64,000 nucleotides of DNA from Gerris lacustris (Eukaryota > Arthropoda > Insecta > Hemiptera > Gerridae), in contig OX578276.1 of NCBI GenBank assembly GCA_951217055.1, positions 149,973,388-150,037,387 of the forward strand, read 5' to 3'. The position numbers were made by a program, and so were the translations under genes. This document shows positions 61,160-64,000 of the stretch, piece by piece. The notes under the pieces are model-generated. The model was not told the DNA's origin, did not search any database, and worked only from the letters and a program-made list of their open reading frames with translations. Numbering within the stretch: position 1 is the first letter of the stretch; every line of letters starts with the position of its first letter.

Positions 61160-61330
61160 ATATTAAAGGGTACCTTACTTAAATAACTTCATTTAAAATT
61201 TTATAAATTCAATTCTGCAGATAAAGAGAATTTAAAAACTAAGTTTAATGGCAGAACTAATTTGATTTTTTTCGGACACCGTCCTTGGTTTTTTTTGCCC
61301 CTGCTAATTATTGAAATGCGATGGTATTGT

Positions 61331-61603
61331 TTTTTAGGGTAAGTAGGCAAAACCAAGGACTTTTATATTTTCCTGCGTGTGTCTGTTGTCCGTGCGTCCG
61401 TCAGTCGCCTGCTTTATCGGCTACACCTCTTGTCCGGTCATCTCTTTGAAATTTGGCATATATGTGTAGGAATAGCACCTACCCACATATTTTAAAAATC
61501 TAGCGACAAAAAATGTTTCATTTTGGAGACCGTGTGGGGTATCATATGATTCAAGCTTTGATAGGGCTCGCATAGGCGAGTTTGAAGTTGGTGTGTCCTC
61601 CGT
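61331..61603 (-). repeat. Truncated third copy of the 54574/55551 dispersed element
   Basis: Matches the right inverted copy from TTAGGGTAAGTAGGCAAAAC through the GTGCGTCCGTCAGTCGCC tract to GGCGAGTTTGAAGTTGGTGT, then stops. It is more diverged than the other two and has lost about two thirds of the distal half. Confidence 0.75.
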
Positions 61604-61955
61604 TTAGATTTTATAACGATCTAAGTGTTATTTTTTTACTATTTCGGAAGGGTTATTTTGCTATCAATGCCCCCCTGTAGGGGGCAAAATATTGGGGATA
61701 GAAAAAAAAGTTTCATGTATAAGTTTATTGTTTTTCACCGTAGAATCCAAATATGCTATCAAAAATATACACACCAATTTGAAATTTTGAAGTTGGGTGG
61801 CCTGGGGGCAAAGTGGGTGGTTGCCCCTAGTGGGTGATTGCATGAAAACAAACTTCCCTTTGCATGGTAGAGATCCCCCAAGTTTCATTAATTTATCTCA
61901 AACCGTTCAAAAGTTCAGAGGGGGGGGGGGGAGACTTTTGGACCACCCTGTATAA
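61604..61955. repeat. Dispersed repeat end with G12 run and CACCCTGTATA
   Basis: Contains GGGGGCAAAGTGGGTGGTTG, TTATCTCAAACCGTTCAAAA, a run of about 12 Gs at 61920-61931 and GGACCACCCTGTATAAC. The CACCCTGTATA end is a familiar terminus of insect interspersed repeats. Short frames on both strands are not supported as genes. Confidence 0.5.
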
Positions 61956-62080
61956 CAATAACAATTATATTTTCAACATTACATACGATTCCACAGAAAA
62001 TTTAAAAACGTAGTATGTATATAAAAAGTTATTTTTATCTTGAAATTTTCTTGTTATACATATTGAATTTATTGTTCCAG

Positions 62081-62159
62081 GTCACATAATGCAATTTGGT
62101 TTTCTAGCCATGTTCTTTTGGCTAAATGTCATGTGCTTTGATATTCTTCTGGCATTCTG
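62081..62159 (+). CDS. Methuselah-like GPCR, TM3 exon
   Basis: A 79-base exon between acceptor ATTGTTCCAG and donor G|GTAAAA. Joined to 57934 it reads ILIG then HIMQFGFLAMFFWLNVMCFD and ILLAF, ending in phase 2. FFWLNVMCFDI is the hallmark third membrane segment of Methuselah-family receptors, which confirms both the family and the splice. The usual Trp-rich continuation and the loop to TM4 must be encoded further on; I find no later exon before the window ends at 64000, so the gene is incomplete here. Confidence 0.85.
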
Positions 62160-62212
62160 GTAAAATATTATGTTTTTATTACATTAAAGTAGTTTATTTA
62201 ACCCTTTGAGTA

Positions 62213-62265
62213 CATCTAAACAGAGATACAATGTTTATATTTCGTATCAATCGTATAGATAAAAT
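62213..62265. repeat. Short dispersed repeat, copy 2
   Basis: Second copy of the 61109-61159 sequence, with ATCGTATAGATAAAAT in place of ATCGTAGATAAAAT. It follows the TM3 exon by about 50 bases. Confidence 0.8.
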
Positions 62266-62940
62266 TATTTTATTTTATCACCAACCTATACGCGTTGCTC
62301 ATCAAACTGAATATCATAGCGTAGGTCATCATTAACTTATAATGTATTGGTTAGTATGTATAAAATTGTATTACAGGGTAAACTTGACACTTTTCAGCTC
62401 AGACCGATGAACCAATCCAGTAGCTACCCATTAACCTTAAGATGCTAGGTTGTGAACACTCAACATGGGCATATTGTCACCCACAGGGTATCCAATCTAT
62501 ACTATCAATATGATAGCAAAAATAAAAATAATAGTCAATGCATTAGAATTAGAATTGTAATTTTATCAGAAATATACATACTTAAGTATTTAAAAATCTA
62601 ATAAATAAATTAGTGAGATAATACTGGCCTATATATGTGTATGTGTTATGAATAAATGTATACGAGTATATCTTAAATAACATTAGAATAACTTCATCTT
62701 GTTAAATATTGAAAATAGAATATTTTAGTAAGATGTTTAAAATATATTGTGTACTATCTGAATTGAGGAATAGGTGATGGACCACAACGCCCAACAAGTG
62801 ACAAAAGCTCTTCAATGTTTATAATGTTTTTGTTTTGAAAATGTAAAAGTTTTTACCTCCAGCGGGGAGAAAAAGTGAACTTTCACAAGTGGAAAGTAGC
62901 TCATTCCACCCGGTCGGGCTCAACAGGGAGTAATGAGAAA
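62266..62940. other. AT-rich DNA, nothing recognised
   Basis: Presumably within the next receptor intron. No exon with transmembrane or Methuselah-type motifs could be read, and no repeat family stands out. Confidence 0.5.
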
Positions 62941-62972
62941 GGAGGGAATCATGAACGCTCATGATTCCCTCC
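62941..62972. repeat. Perfect 14-bp hairpin
   Basis: GGAGGGAATCATGA and TCATGATTCCCTCC pair exactly around ACGC. It lies in a GC-richer repeat patch (62850-63000). Confidence 0.9.
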
Positions 62973-63097
62973 AGTGTTGCCCAAGTGATAAGCACTAGTA
63001 AATAAGCTTGGTGCTAATACACATTTCATTTATTAACTATTGTTTAATGTCTAAATCTATAATGTCATCTTCACACATAACCTTCACGACGTTTGTC

Positions 63098-63388
63098 CAA
63101 GGATCTTATATAAAGCGGATGTAATGTTAAGAAGGGGTTTAAGGCAAAAAAGTGACCCCATGAAGGTAAGAGAAATTGGAGAAAAAATCATACTGCGCAT
63201 GCTCCACGACCTTTGAACTGGGACAAATTACCTTTTTTAACAGGTTATAACCTGACACTTATAAACAAATTCTTGGAAACCTATAACCAAGAGGAAGGTA
63301 ATTTGTCCCATTGGAGCTAATATTTTACATATCTTCATGGGGTCACTTTTTTGCCTCAACCCTCTATCCCCTTTATATAAGATCCTTG
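63098..63388. mobile_element. hAT-type MITE with exact 8-bp target duplication (291 bp)
   Basis: CGTTTGTC occurs directly outside both ends (63090-63097 and 63389-63396). The ends are inverted repeats beginning CAAGGATCTTATATAAAG. Imperfect inverted similarity continues through GGCAAAAAAGTGACCCCATG to about 70 bases. Nearer the centre GGGACAAATTACCTT pairs with AAGGTAATTTGTCCC, and the middle has CAGGTTATAACCTG, so almost the whole element can fold back. An 8-bp duplication with CA-ended inverted repeats is the hAT superfamily signature. No transposase is encoded. Confidence 0.85.
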
Positions 63389-63396
63389 CGTTTGTC

Positions 63397-63770
63397 ATGA
63401 TGACTCATCAGTAAAACAAACTAAAAGTTAAAAGAGAAATCATTATTTCTAAATGTAGATCTACTCATATGGATGATTATACGTTAGTTGTCAACACCAT
63501 TCAATACACGACTCAGCTACCAGCTGATCTCCCATTTAATTTTAGCATTGAAATTCAAATAATTACTATCTATAATTTAATTTTAACATGATTAAACTCA
63601 TCTGGTGAATTATTATTAGTATATATCAATTTTTTTAAATATAAAAATGTTTACTTTTTTAACATAAAATGCTTTAAAATTAAAATCTTAATCAATTATT
63701 TTTTTCTCCTTTCTGGAGGTAAAATCTTGTACGTACCTCGGGAGTAAAAATCACTTGCAGTTTGGTAAAA
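63397..63770. other. AT-rich DNA, nothing recognised
   Basis: No exon or repeat family could be supported here. Confidence 0.5.
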
Positions 63771-63820
63771 GCCGAGGGAGTTAATTATCGCGAGGGTTCG
63801 CGATAATTAACTCCCTCGGC
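63771..63820. repeat. Perfect 23-bp hairpin with 4-base loop
   Basis: GCCGAGGGAGTTAATTATCG plus CGA pairs exactly with its complement around GGGT. The flanks repeat parts of the arm (CCCTCGGCTTCGCCTC occurs twice to the right), marking a small GC-rich repeat island. Confidence 0.95.
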
Positions 63821-64000
63821 TTCGCCTCGGAAGTGAACGTTGTGATTCCCTCGGCTTCGCCTCAGGAACCAAGTTCATCGCTCAGGGTGCAATCACTTAC
63901 TTTACTCCCTTGGTGCGTAAATAACTATTATGCTATAAAAGCTATAAATAAAATAAAAAAATGATTAAGTATGATAGCAATTCTTTTCTGAGGACGCTTA

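Larger units (their letters stand above)
57935..62080 (+). other. Intron of the Methuselah-like receptor (4,146 bp)
   Basis: Defined by donor GTATTT and acceptor TTTATTGTTCCAG, both consistent with phase 1 (G + GT makes the Gly of ILIGH). It is filled with repeats: a 52-bp minisatellite, a probable LINE tail, dispersed GACA repeats, AT minisatellites and palindromes. No conserved exon was recognised between, so if a small intermediate exon exists I missed it. Confidence 0.75.

Noticed and set aside
61625..61888. 70- and 74-codon frames on opposite strands
   Set aside because: Overlap each other in a dispersed repeat end; no supporting motif.

Overview
The window looks like a heterochromatin or satellite boundary in an arthropod nuclear genome, most likely an insect. 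Evidence: two spliced exons of a Methuselah-type GPCR (an essentially arthropod family), short non-autonomous DNA transposons with piggyBac-, Harbinger- and hAT-type target sites, a TATA plus TCAGT core promoter at arthropod spacing, and AT-rich non-coding DNA full of GACA/GTCC-bearing dispersed repeats. I cannot fix the order or species.

Region 1 (1-50381) is one uninterrupted head-to-tail satellite array, already in progress at base 1. It is built from two related monomers on the same strand. A (usually 681 bp) carries an extra segment of about 177 bp and a longer GTGA tract. B (usually 498 or 500 bp) lacks them. I count 40 A and 46 complete B monomers plus a final partial B. The default order is A-B (period about 1,180 bp), with A-only, A-B-B and A-B-B-B exceptions. 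Many monomers are A/B mosaics whose structure fits unequal exchange between A and B. The small open frames inside are homogenised copies of non-coding repeat and are not called as genes.

Region 2 (50382-56994) is the flank. It holds a minus-strand exon with a P-loop GTPase motif, best matched to ARL16, only 560 bp from the array. It then holds a TIR-bounded GC-richer element with a promoter, a TTAA-flanked piggyBac-like MITE, a dispersed repeat, a 101-bp tandem duplication, a 600-bp MITE with TAA target duplication, a perfect hairpin, and two inverted copies of a roughly 0.7-kb dispersed element.

Region 3 (56995-64000) holds the Methuselah-like receptor: a long exon with ectodomain, TM1 and TM2, a 4.1-kb repeat-filled intron, and a 79-bp exon with the hallmark WLNVMCFDI motif. 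Later exons are not seen in the remaining sequence. Around and after it lie minisatellites, a probable LINE 3' tail, several perfect hairpins, and a 291-bp hAT-type MITE with an exact 8-bp target duplication.

There is no operon-like cooperation between genes. The coherent story is genomic: a young, highly homogenised satellite whose right edge falls at the same position where its two monomer types diverge, next to a possibly interrupted small-GTPase gene and a transposon-dense flank.
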